Under the pieces are notes generated by a model, which worked only from the letters and a program-made list of their open reading frames with translations, did no database searches and was not told the DNA's origin. Position numbers and translations under genes: made by a program. DNA of 50,155 nt, taken from assembly GCA_017458195.1 (NCBI GenBank), contig JAFTGI010000017.1, positions 1 through 50,155 on the forward strand. Reading direction: 5' to 3'. Of this stretch, positions 34,415 to 42,979 are shown piece after piece (within the stretch, counting starts at the first letter, position 1; every line of letters starts with the position of its first letter). The DNA comes from Prevotella sp. (GTDB lineage Bacteria; Bacteroidota; Bacteroidia; Bacteroidales; Bacteroidaceae).

Positions 34415-37400
34415 TCAAAGTCCCACCGTCACGCCCGCCGTGAAGTATTTCGAGCGCGGGGTCTTCGACCAGTCGGCGCAGATGCCCTGCGAGTCGTAGC
34501 CCACCTCGGGGTCGACGCCCGAATAGCGGGTCCACGTCAGGATGTTGTTGAGCGTGAACGAGAAGGTGACGTTGTTCAGACCCACCTGCTTCACCAGCTT
34601 GGGGTCCATCTGATAGTTCAGGGTCAGCTGTTTCCAGCGCAGGAACGAGCCGTCCTCGACAAAGCGGTCGGAGCCCATCCAGTTGCGGCCGTCCTGATAG
34701 AGGGCGCGCGGCATGTCGGTCAGGTCGCCGTCCTTGCGCCAGCGCCAGTTGACGGAGACGCACTGGTTGTCGTTGGAATACATGTTCTCGGCATACATGC
34801 GGGCATAGTTGATGACCTTGTTGCCCATGCGGAAGTTGAAGAAGCAGTTGAGCGACAGGCGCTTGTTGTAGCGCAGCGAGAAACCGAAGCCGCCGTTGAG
34901 CTTGGGATTGCAGTTGCCCAGGTAGACCACGTCGAGCTCGTCGATGGTGCCGTCGCTGTTGATGTCCTCATAGACGGCGTCGCCACCGCGGAACCGGCGG
35001 GCGTTGGTCGTGCCATAGGCATAGTAGAGGGGCACGGGCTCGCCAAAGCTGTCGAAGACGACGTTGCCGTACTTGTCGCGGGCCACAGGGGCGCTGGGGC
35101 CGCTGACGCCGGGCACCTCCACGGCGCTGTACTTGTCGTACTGATAGACGCCCAAGGAGCGCAGGCCGTAGATGGAGCCGAACGAGTTGTCGATCTGCAC
35201 ACGGCTCAGGTAGTTGCCGTTCGAATAGTTGAAGTCGCCGTTGTAGGAGTCGAGCACGTTCGCGTCGAGCGCCTTGATGGTGTTCTTGTAGTTGGAGAAG
35301 TTGGCGTTCAGGTCGAGCACGAACTTACCGAACGTGATCAGGTTGGTGGTGTTCATGTTGAGCTCCCAACCGTCGTTGTCCATCGTGCCGGCATTGATAT
35401 AGCTCAGCGTGCCGAAACCGCTGGACGAGGGGATGCGCTGGTCGCGGAACAGCATGTCGTCGGTGCGGCGGTGGTAGACATTGAGGTCGGCCGTGAAGCG
35501 GTCGTCAAGGAGACCGAGGTTCAGGCCCACGTTGATGCTCGTGGAGCGCTCCCACTTCAGGTTGGTCAGCTTCACCGACGAAGGCTTGATGGTCGGCGTG
35601 CCGAGGTAGTTGCCGGCGCCCGTCGACCAGGAGCCATTGTAGCGCGCGAAGTAAAGGTATTCGCGGTCGGGCATGTTGCCCGTCACGCCCCAGCCGGCAC
35701 GGAGCGAGAACTCCGACAGCCACTTTTCAAGGGGCTTCATGAACTTCTCGTCGGAGATGATCCACTTACCCGAGAGCGAGGGGAACGTGCCCCAGCGGTT
35801 GCCTGATCCGAAGCGGGTGCTGCCGTCCCAGCGGATGGTGGCGTCGAGGATGTAGCGGCCCTGGAAGGCGTAGTGCATGCGGCCCAGCACGGCCATCGAG
35901 CGCCACTGACCCTGCTCGGAGTTCAGTTCGCGCAGGTTGGCGCCGGTGGTGGCGTCGGTGATGCTCTCGGAAGGCGATCCATAGGTAACGAAGCGCTGGT
36001 TCTGCGACGAGCCGGTGGTCATCTGCCATGAACCATAGAGCATCAGCGAGTGGTCCTCACCCAGATTGGGCATCCACGTCAGGTTGTGGTCGGTCATAAT
36101 CGAGAGGCCTTCGTTCTCCTGCTCCTCGCTGCGGTTGATGTATTCGTCGAGCCATGACTTCGGCACGATCTCCTTCGGCAGGAAGCGGTTGATCTTATAG
36201 TTCTCGATATCGAACGTCACGTAGCCGTTGTAGCGCAGGCGCTGCAGGTCGGTGGGCTCGATGAAGTCATACTGGATGCGCAGCGTCGGGATGATGCGCA
36301 TGTTCTTCTGCACGTTCTCAGCCAGATGGGCTACGGCCACGGGGTTGTAGAGGTCCTTTTGCGAGGAGTTGAGCGACGACGACGGCAGGATGTTATAATA
36401 GACATCGGTGTCGCGGCCCTCGTTGTCCTGACGGTAGATGCCCACGTTGGGCAGCTTGCGGTAGGCCACGTCGAGCAGTCCGATGTTGGAGCCTGTCGAG
36501 GGATAGTACTGTTCGTAGTTGCGGTCGTTGTTGGTGTAGGTCATCGAGAAGTCGCTGGTGAACTTCAGTCGGTCGCTGACCTGATACTCCAGGTTCATGC
36601 GCGTGGAGAAGCGGTCCATCTGCTGCTCGATGACGGTGCCCGTCTGGTTGTAGTAGCCCAGCGAGGCACGGAAGCGGGCCTTCTGTCCGCCACCGCTGAT
36701 TGAGAGCGAATGGTCGTGGGTCCAGCCCATCTGCGAGACCTCCTTGACCCAGTCGGTGTTGTTGTTGAACTGCTCATATTCGGAGAAGTTCGGATCGTAG
36801 TTGAATTCGGGAATGTCCGACTCCTGCTCGTCCATGTTGCGGTTGAAGTAGGCCTGCTTCATGAGCATCGTATAGTCGTCGCCACCCAGCATCTTCATGC
36901 CGCGGGGCTGCCAGTTGCCGCTGAGGCGATAGCTGTAGGTGACGCGGGTGGGACCCGTGACGCCCTTCTTCGTCTTGATCGAGATGATACCGTTGGCACC
37001 GCGGGCGCCCCAGATGGCACAGGCGGCACCATCCTTGAGCACGGTGATCTCCTCGATGTCCTCGGGCGAGATGTTCAGCAGCGTGGCAAACTGGTCGTTC
37101 GAGGCGGTGTTATAGTCAAACGAAGCATCAATCTGCGAGTCGAAGGGGATGTCGTTGAGCAGGATGAGCGGCTCGCTGTTCGAGTTAATCGAAGTGGTGC
37201 CACGCACGCGGAGCGACGAGCCGGAGCCGAGGTCGCCCGAGTTGGCCACGATGTCGAGACCGGCGATGCGTCCCTGCAGGGCGTCGTCGACCGAGGCCAC
37301 CGACATGCCCTCGAAGGTTTTCATCGAGATGGTCTGCTGGGCGCCGGAGAGCTCGCGCACCGGGACGTTGAAGCCCGAGTCGCCCGTGCGGCGTTTGCCG

Positions 37401-37786
37401 CGCACCTGCACCTCGGCGATGGCCTGCGAGTTGTCCTTCAGCTCGACGACGAAGCGGCGGCGGTCCTTGATGGGCAGCGTCTGCGGCTTACAGCCGACAT
37501 AGCTGATCTTCAGCGTGTTGTCGGTATTCTTCACCTGGAGCGAGAAGTCGCCGTTGAAGTCGGTGACGGCCGACGAGACGATACGCCCCGTCTTGTCCTG
37601 CTCGACGACGCTGGCCCCGATGCACTCGCCGTCGGGTGCCGTGACGTGGCCCGTGATCATCGTCTGTGCCGAGCACATTGAAGATTGAAGATTGAAAATT
37701 GAAGATTGCAGGCAAGCCACCAGCAAAACCAACTTCAATATCCAATATCGTCTTTGCACAATATTCTGATTCTTTATCGTTTTCAT
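34415..37786 (-). CDS. SusC/RagA-family TonB-dependent transporter 2
   Basis: 1123 aa from ATG 37786. Signal peptide (about 1-45, unusually long), carboxypeptidase-regulatory-like domain (ITGHVTAPDGECIGASVV), plug with the SusC motif DGAACAIWGARGANGIISIKT, then the barrel. It imports oligosaccharide with TonB energy and its SusD partner. The end of its signal peptide (LQSSIFNLQSSMCSAQ) is encoded by a GATTGAA repeat (37677-37709). No STN domain. It is the second gene of the minus arm, following a FAS1 lipoprotein by a repeat-filled spacer. Confidence 0.95.
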   Translation of the reverse strand: MKTIKNQNIVQRRYWILKLVLLVACLQSSIFNLQSSMCSAQTMITGHVTAPDGECIGASVVEQDKTGRIVSSAVTDFNGDFSLQVKNTDNTLKISYVGCKPQTLPIKDRRRFVVELKDNSQAIAEVQVRGKRRTGDSGFNVPVRELSGAQQTISMKTFEGMSVASVDDALQGRIAGLDIVANSGDLGSGSSLRVRGTTSINSNSEPLILLNDIPFDSQIDASFDYNTASNDQFATLLNISPEDIEEITVLKDGAACAIWGARGANGIISIKTKKGVTGPTRVTYSYRLSGNWQPRGMKMLGGDDYTMLMKQAYFNRNMDEQESDIPEFNYDPNFSEYEQFNNNTDWVKEVSQMGWTHDHSLSISGGGQKARFRASLGYYNQTGTVIEQQMDRFSTRMNLEYQVSDRLKFTSDFSMTYTNNDRNYEQYYPSTGSNIGLLDVAYRKLPNVGIYRQDNEGRDTDVYYNILPSSSLNSSQKDLYNPVAVAHLAENVQKNMRIIPTLRIQYDFIEPTDLQRLRYNGYVTFDIENYKINRFLPKEIVPKSWLDEYINRSEEQENEGLSIMTDHNLTWMPNLGEDHSLMLYGSWQMTTGSSQNQRFVTYGSPSESITDATTGANLRELNSEQGQWRSMAVLGRMHYAFQGRYILDATIRWDGSTRFGSGNRWGTFPSLSGKWIISDEKFMKPLEKWLSEFSLRAGWGVTGNMPDREYLYFARYNGSWSTGAGNYLGTPTIKPSSVKLTNLKWERSTSINVGLNLGLLDDRFTADLNVYHRRTDDMLFRDQRIPSSSGFGTLSYINAGTMDNDGWELNMNTTNLITFGKFVLDLNANFSNYKNTIKALDANVLDSYNGDFNYSNGNYLSRVQIDNSFGSIYGLRSLGVYQYDKYSAVEVPGVSGPSAPVARDKYGNVVFDSFGEPVPLYYAYGTTNARRFRGGDAVYEDINSDGTIDELDVVYLGNCNPKLNGGFGFSLRYNKRLSLNCFFNFRMGNKVINYARMYAENMYSNDNQCVSVNWRWRKDGDLTDMPRALYQDGRNWMGSDRFVEDGSFLRWKQLTLNYQMDPKLVKQVGLNNVTFSFTLNNILTWTRYSGVDPEVGYDSQGICADWSKTPRSKYFTAGVTVGL
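37677..37709 (+). repeat. GATTGAA repeat coding part of the SusC 2 signal peptide
   Basis: Iterated GATTGAA and AATTGAA units, translated on the minus strand as LQSSIFNLQSS. An inverted relative (TTCAATTTTCAA type) fills the junction at 37787-37812, so the two flank the first codons of SusC 2. Confidence 0.8.
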
Positions 37787-37812
37787 AATGTTCAATATTC
37801 AATTTTCAATTT
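37787..37812. repeat. TTCAATTTTCAA-type junction repeat between FAS1 lipoprotein 1 and SusC 2
   Basis: AT-rich repeats fill the spacer completely; the FAS1 stop codon (TGA at 37813-37815) is embedded in the same repeat pattern. Confidence 0.8.
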
Positions 37813-40368
37813 TCAATCCGGAAGCAGTGCACGGTCGATGAGATGAATGACGGATTGCGACGATGAGATTATCTGGGTGGCCGTGCGATAGTCGCTCGAG
37901 TTGACGATGAAGTCGCGGCTCTGCAGGTTGTAGAGGCCAGGTGTCTTCACCACATGGGCCTGATGACCCTGCGTGTCGGTAAAGGTCAGGTTCTGGCCGT
38001 CGCCGCTGACGGTGATTTTCTGGAACCGGCCGCCGTCGGAGCGGGCTGCCGTCTCGTAGGTGAGCGTCGTGAAGGGCTGGGCGTCGACGTAGGTGGAATT
38101 GTCAACGAAGTGGTACTGCAGGAAGCGCATCAGACGAACCGACCACTCGCGCTGCAGCGTCGGGTTGCCCATTTGCTCGGCTATCTCGTCCCACGTGTGG
38201 AGGGTAGGATCGTTCCGGAAAGCTTCTTCGACGGCCTCGTTGGTGGGCACGAGCACGGTGTACTGGAAGTTGCCAAACGACGAGACCACGTTGCCCAGGC
38301 CGCTCGACTGCGAGGTGCGGTTGAGGGTGAAGATGCTCTTAATCTCGGCATCGTTCTCAAACATGCGGAACACCATGTCGTTGCCGTTCAGCAGTTCGAA
38401 GAAGCGCGAGAACTCCTCATGCTGCTGCAGGTTGGTGTAGACCGAGTTCGTCGGATCCTGCAGGATGCGGTCGATGATGTAGCAGCGGCCGTTGTCGGCA
38501 TCATAGCGGCTGACCTGGCGGGCCTGTGCCACCTGCTGCTCCTGGTCGCCGCCGCCCTGGGCCGTCATCTGTGCCTGCAGACCCTCGACGCGGATGGTGG
38601 AGCCACCCTTCGACTGGTAGTAGTGGCGCGAGCCGTCGTCGATGTAGCCGCCCATCCGGCCGTCGTCGTCCATCGTGCCGACGATGATGTGGCGGTCGCA
38701 GATGTCATAGAGGCGATTGCGCAGCAGCGACTGGTCGTCGATGGTCCGCAGCAGCTCGCCCTTCGTGCCGTCGTCGTTGACGCTGAACACGTCGGCCGTG
38801 ACGGGATTGTCGCGCGTCTCATCGTACTTGAAGGCCCAAATTTCACGCTGGCTGCGGCCCTTGGCCCAGCTAATGGGGTCGCGATAGTTGCCGAGCGCCT
38901 CGTCGGTGGGCACGAGCAGGTTGTACATGTTCTCCATCGAGCGTAGGTAGAGGTAGAACTTCATCTCGCGGTCCTGCAGGGCCCAGTTCATGATGCGCGT
39001 GTCGGCATTGGTCATCACCGAAGCGTAGACGCTCTGGTAGTCGATGGGCGGATAGACCTTGTTGGTCATATAGACCACGCCGTTGCCCGTCACGAAGGAA
39101 GCGACGACGTCGCTGCGGTCGACATGCATGGCAAACGACGACTCGTCGTTCATCGTCTCCCACATCGAGGGCAGGCTGGTCATGAACGACTTCTTCTGGT
39201 GGTTCTTGACAAAGAGGGCTACGAGCGGCGTCGGCACCTGGTCCCACGAGCCGTAGGCATCGCGCAGATAGGAACCCTTGCCGCCGTTGATGTAGGCCTG
39301 CATGGCCTCATCCGTAGGCACGAACATGACGCCCATGTCCTGCAGGCCGCCGTAGGCGTTCTGTGAGGGATCAAAATAAAGCAGGCCATAGTTGGTCATA
39401 TCATTGCCCTGCGGGTCCTGCGGGCGCGTCTCTGTGAAGTAGTGCTTGGTGAAGATGGAGTCGCTGATCAGCGGGTGGCTGGCGTCGGTGCCGTCGTAGA
39501 GCTGGTGGACGGCGTCGGTGACGGCACTATTATAATAAGGTGCACTGAAGCGCTCCATCAGTCGGGCAAACTCGCTCATCTGCGGCTGGCGGGCGATGAC
39601 CTGACTCATGGGCTGCAGGGGCGTGAGCACGTCGTGGACGATGTGGACATAGCCGTTCTTGCAGGTGACGTCCTGCTCGTCGACGTGCGACCCGTTGATG
39701 TAGAGTCCCAGCGGATCATAGTCCTGACCGAGCACCAGCGAGAGGTCCTCCGTCGGAATCTTGTTGGCCGCAGTGTGCTGGGGGGTGAAGTGCACCATGT
39801 AGGTAGCGCTCTCGTCGTCGACCAGCCGCAGACCGTCCGTGCCCTGCCAGCGCGTCCAGAAGGGCGCCTCAAACTGCCAGCTGCTCCGGCAGAGCTGAAT
39901 GCTGTCCAGATAGGTGTACTGCGTGGCTCGCCTGACGGCGGTGCCCTCGCCGCTCTGGCTCTCGGCGTCGCTCGTGTTGGCCAGCATGTAGGCCAGATAG
40001 GCCATGTTGACGGTGCTGGCGTTGAGCAGACAGCGTTTCTGAGCTGCCGTCAGCTCGTCATACGACCTCACGCCATAGGGGTTGTCCGACTGGAAGAAGC
40101 GCTGCCAGGCCTCATCGCGTGCGGGGAAAATGGTCTTCGAGCCCGTCAGCTGGAGCACGCGTCCATAGTTCAGGTCGTCGACGAGCCGCAGATAGGTCGT
40201 GAAGTCGCCCTGCCCCTTCAGGTAGTCATAGATACTCGCGCCGAGAAAGTCGGGCTCGCGCTCCTCGTACTCATAGTCCTTGGAGCACGACGCAACGAGT
40301 CCGCCCATCAGCACGACTCCCATGAGTGATGCCGACCAGCGCGCAATATTCAGTTCAAAACGTTTCAT
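37813..40368 (-). CDS. Multi-FAS1 (fasciclin) domain lipoprotein 1, first gene of the minus arm
   Basis: 851 aa. Lipoprotein signal with lipobox LVASC. Repeated FAS1 modules are visible by their typical phrases: LTGSKTIFPARDEAW, VHIVHDVLTPL, GVMFVPTDEAMQAY, YNLLVPTDEAL, YTVLVPTNEAVEEAF and the closing QSVIHLIDRALLPD. That indicates about four FAS1 domains. As first gene it is expressed from the divergent promoter region and is followed by SusC 2/SusD 2. It is likely a long surface adhesin that presents glycan or binds other PUL proteins; no enzymatic motif is seen. Confidence 0.88.
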   Translation of the reverse strand: MKRFELNIARWSASLMGVVLMGGLVASCSKDYEYEEREPDFLGASIYDYLKGQGDFTTYLRLVDDLNYGRVLQLTGSKTIFPARDEAWQRFFQSDNPYGVRSYDELTAAQKRCLLNASTVNMAYLAYMLANTSDAESQSGEGTAVRRATQYTYLDSIQLCRSSWQFEAPFWTRWQGTDGLRLVDDESATYMVHFTPQHTAANKIPTEDLSLVLGQDYDPLGLYINGSHVDEQDVTCKNGYVHIVHDVLTPLQPMSQVIARQPQMSEFARLMERFSAPYYNSAVTDAVHQLYDGTDASHPLISDSIFTKHYFTETRPQDPQGNDMTNYGLLYFDPSQNAYGGLQDMGVMFVPTDEAMQAYINGGKGSYLRDAYGSWDQVPTPLVALFVKNHQKKSFMTSLPSMWETMNDESSFAMHVDRSDVVASFVTGNGVVYMTNKVYPPIDYQSVYASVMTNADTRIMNWALQDREMKFYLYLRSMENMYNLLVPTDEALGNYRDPISWAKGRSQREIWAFKYDETRDNPVTADVFSVNDDGTKGELLRTIDDQSLLRNRLYDICDRHIIVGTMDDDGRMGGYIDDGSRHYYQSKGGSTIRVEGLQAQMTAQGGGDQEQQVAQARQVSRYDADNGRCYIIDRILQDPTNSVYTNLQQHEEFSRFFELLNGNDMVFRMFENDAEIKSIFTLNRTSQSSGLGNVVSSFGNFQYTVLVPTNEAVEEAFRNDPTLHTWDEIAEQMGNPTLQREWSVRLMRFLQYHFVDNSTYVDAQPFTTLTYETAARSDGGRFQKITVSGDGQNLTFTDTQGHQAHVVKTPGLYNLQSRDFIVNSSDYRTATQIISSSQSVIHLIDRALLPD

Positions 40369-40404
40369 ACTTTAAAGGTTAGTTGTTTTGATGGTTTCCG
40401 TTGG

Positions 40405-40412
40405 CAAAGGTA
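40405..40412 (-). promoter_or_regulatory. Predicted -7 box of the minus (surface protein) arm
   Basis: TACCTTTG on the minus strand (TAnnTTTG), about 37 bp before the FAS1 lipoprotein 1 start at 40368. Confidence 0.6.
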
Positions 40413-40429
40413 CGAATAAAATATAATAA

Positions 40430-40494
40430 ATGTCGCAATGATTCTGTCCATAAAATGTAACGAATGTCGCAAATGCGATGCTAATGCAACATTT
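40430..40494. promoter_or_regulatory. Repeated ATGTCGCAA words between divergent promoters (putative operators)
   Basis: ATGTCGCAA occurs at 40430-40438 and 40464-40472 (34 bp apart), and ATGCAACATTT at 40484-40494. They lie between the two divergent -7 boxes. The same words occur in the 32-bp palindrome region at 22345-22388, which suggests one PUL regulator that binds both. Confidence 0.45.
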
Positions 40495-40543
40495 CTGCCA
40501 TTTTATGCCGCCCCTGCCGTAGCGGTTTTCGCGCAATTATTAG

Positions 40544-40551
40544 TAATTTTG
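40544..40551 (+). promoter_or_regulatory. Predicted -7 box of the plus (enzyme) arm
   Basis: TAATTTTG (TAnnTTTG), giving a leader of about 23 nt before the GH95 ATG at 40578. Confidence 0.6.
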
Positions 40552-40577
40552 CACCAAAACCAATAACAACACCTTCC

Positions 40578-42938
40578 ATGATGAGAAATTTTAAGCTTTT
40601 CACGACTCTGCTTCTTGCCATCGCCACCGCGACCGGCACGAAGGCCAGCGACCTGACGCTGCGTTACCAACAGCCCTCACAGACCTGGATGGGCTCACTG
40701 CCACTGGGCAACGGCCGACTCGGGGCCATGGTCTATGGCGGCACTGACCAGGAGACCATCGCCCTGAGCGAGGTGACCCTCTGGAGCGGTCAGCCCGACC
40801 CTGACTGCAACAACCTGCTGGGGCCTGACCGTCTGAAAGAGATCCGCAGCGCCTTCCTCAGCGGCGACTACAAGCTGGGCAACGAGATGGGCTGGCGCTC
40901 GATGAACGGTCACGGCCGCTCCTTCGGCACCAACCTGCCCCTGGGCTCGATTGTCATCCGTTCGACCGACAAGGCTGAGCCGACGGCCTACGCCCGCGAG
41001 CTCTCGCTCGACGAGGCCGTTGCTCGCGTACATTATAATAGTAAAGGGACGACCTTCCGGCGGGAGTACATCTGCTCGAATCCCGACCAGGTGCTGGCCG
41101 TCCGCTACACGGCCTCGACCCGCGGCGCCATCAACGTTGACATCTCGATGGACCTGCTGCGCCACGCCACCGTCGAGGCACAGCAGCAGATGCTCGACAT
41201 CGTCGGCGACGCCCGCTTCGACAAGTTCGGCGAGGGCGGCGTCAGATTCCGCGGCATGCTCAGTGCCACGACCGACAAGGGCGGCAGCGTCGTTCCCAGC
41301 GGCGACCACCTCAGCGTGCGCGGCGCCACCGAGCTGACCATCGTCTTCGACCTGCGCACCGACTTCCAGAACCTCGGCTATCGCGAACAGTGCTACCAGA
41401 CCGTCAGCCAGGCCGCCCGCAAGTCGTTCGACCAGCTCAAGCGCACCCACACCGCCGACTATCAGCGACTCTTCCGCCGCATGCAGATCGACCTGGGCCC
41501 CAACGCCTCGGCCGCTACGACCACCGACCAGATGTTTGCCGAGGCCCACAAGGGCCAGGCGACCCCCGCCTTCGACGCCCTGTTCTTCCAGTACGGCCGT
41601 TACATGCAGATCAGCTCGTCGCGCGAGAACTCACCGCTGCCCTCCAACCTGCAGGGCATCTGGAACGACAACCTGGCCTGCAACATGCCCTGGACGTGCG
41701 ACTACCACCTCGACGTAAACATCGAGCAGAACTACTGGAGCGCCAACATTGCCAACCTCAGCGAGACGAACAGGCCTCTCTTTGGCTACATCGCCCTGCT
41801 GGCTAAATATGGTCACGACACGGCACGCAAGATGTACGGCTGCGGTGGATGGGTGACGCATACGATCAACAACGTCTGGGGCGACACGGCGCCGGGCAAC
41901 TCGCTCAACTGGGCCCTCAACGTCACGGCCGGCGCATGGATGTGCTCGCACCTGTGGACCCACTATGAATTCACGCAGGACCGCGATTACCTGCGCCAGA
42001 CGGGCTATCCACTGCTGCGCGAGTGCGCCCAGTTCTTCGTCGACTACATGGTCGAGGACCCGCAGACGGGCTGGCTGCTCTCCGGACCGAGCATCTCGCC
42101 GGAGAATGCCTTCCGCGGCGACGACGGCCGGGGCTACTCGCTCTCGATGATGCCCACCATCGAACTGGCCACCATCCGCGAGATCTATCAAGCCTGCATC
42201 GAGGCCAGCCGCATCCTTGACATCGACCACGACTTCCGCGCCCAGCTGGAGCGCGACATCAAGCGGTTGCCGCCCTACCGCGTGCGCCAGAACGGCGAAC
42301 TGGCCGAATGGCTGCTCGACGTTGGCCGCGAGGACCCGTCGCACCGCCATGCCTCGCATCTGCTGGCGCTCTACCCTTACGGCCACATCACGCCCGACGC
42401 GACGCCCGAACTGGCCCGAGGCTGCGAGACGTTCCTGAAGAACCAGACCAGCCACCCGAACTGGGAGGACACGGAGTGGACGCGCGGCAACAACATCAAC
42501 TTCTACGCCCGCCTGCACAACGGCGACAAGGCCTACGAAAGTCTCATCGGCCTATATACGGGTTTTATGCGCGAGAACCTCATGACAGTCTCGCCCGCTG
42601 GCGTGGCCGGTGCCCAGGAGGACATCTTCTCGTTCGATGCCACTGAGGCTGCCGTAGCCGGCGTCTGCGAGATGCTGCTGCAGAGTAGGGTCAACTATGA
42701 ACAAAAAATCACGAACTATGAGCTGACCTTCCTCCCAGCCCTCCCCAAGGCTTGGCCAACTGGTTCGGTCAAGGGCATCTGCGCCCGTGGCGGCATCGTG
42801 GCTGACTTCAGCTGGAAGGACGGCCGCGTCGTGCGGGCCGTGCTGCGGGCCAAAAACGACGTGAGCGTGACTGCCCGTCTGAACGATACGACGCGCACTG
42901 TCAACATCAAGGCAGGGCAGTCGGTGAAGCTCCTCTAA
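40578..42938 (+). CDS. Exported GH95 glycosidase (alpha-L-fucosidase/galactosidase type), variant active site
   Basis: 786 aa with signal peptide (ending TKAS). Family GH95 removes alpha-1,2-L-fucose or alpha-L-galactose by inversion. N-terminal beta domain (WMGSLPLGNGRLGAMVYGG), then the (alpha/alpha)6 barrel with LPSNLQGIWND, a DVNIEQNYW segment (usual NxNxEMNYW), VTHTINNVWGDTAPG and GPSISPEN (usual SPE with the acid). The usual DGNFG near the C-terminus reads FDATEAA here and the GWSxAWKIN segment reads EWTRGNNIN, so it may have a different specificity. A repeat-like insert (NYEQKITNYEL, 42692-42726) is near the end. First gene of the enzyme arm. Confidence 0.87.
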   Translation: MMRNFKLFTTLLLAIATATGTKASDLTLRYQQPSQTWMGSLPLGNGRLGAMVYGGTDQETIALSEVTLWSGQPDPDCNNLLGPDRLKEIRSAFLSGDYKLGNEMGWRSMNGHGRSFGTNLPLGSIVIRSTDKAEPTAYARELSLDEAVARVHYNSKGTTFRREYICSNPDQVLAVRYTASTRGAINVDISMDLLRHATVEAQQQMLDIVGDARFDKFGEGGVRFRGMLSATTDKGGSVVPSGDHLSVRGATELTIVFDLRTDFQNLGYREQCYQTVSQAARKSFDQLKRTHTADYQRLFRRMQIDLGPNASAATTTDQMFAEAHKGQATPAFDALFFQYGRYMQISSSRENSPLPSNLQGIWNDNLACNMPWTCDYHLDVNIEQNYWSANIANLSETNRPLFGYIALLAKYGHDTARKMYGCGGWVTHTINNVWGDTAPGNSLNWALNVTAGAWMCSHLWTHYEFTQDRDYLRQTGYPLLRECAQFFVDYMVEDPQTGWLLSGPSISPENAFRGDDGRGYSLSMMPTIELATIREIYQACIEASRILDIDHDFRAQLERDIKRLPPYRVRQNGELAEWLLDVGREDPSHRHASHLLALYPYGHITPDATPELARGCETFLKNQTSHPNWEDTEWTRGNNINFYARLHNGDKAYESLIGLYTGFMRENLMTVSPAGVAGAQEDIFSFDATEAAVAGVCEMLLQSRVNYEQKITNYELTFLPALPKAWPTGSVKGICARGGIVADFSWKDGRVVRAVLRAKNDVSVTARLNDTTRTVNIKAGQSVKLL
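42692..42726 (+). repeat. AACTATGA repeat read through in GH95
   Basis: Two AACTATGA units with AT-rich sequence between them, translated as NYEQKITNYEL inside an otherwise GC-rich gene, directly before FLPALPKAWPTG. Confidence 0.6.
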
Positions 42939-42979
42939 ACAGTGTAAGTTAAATAATTATCCAAACAACTTGTTAAGAA

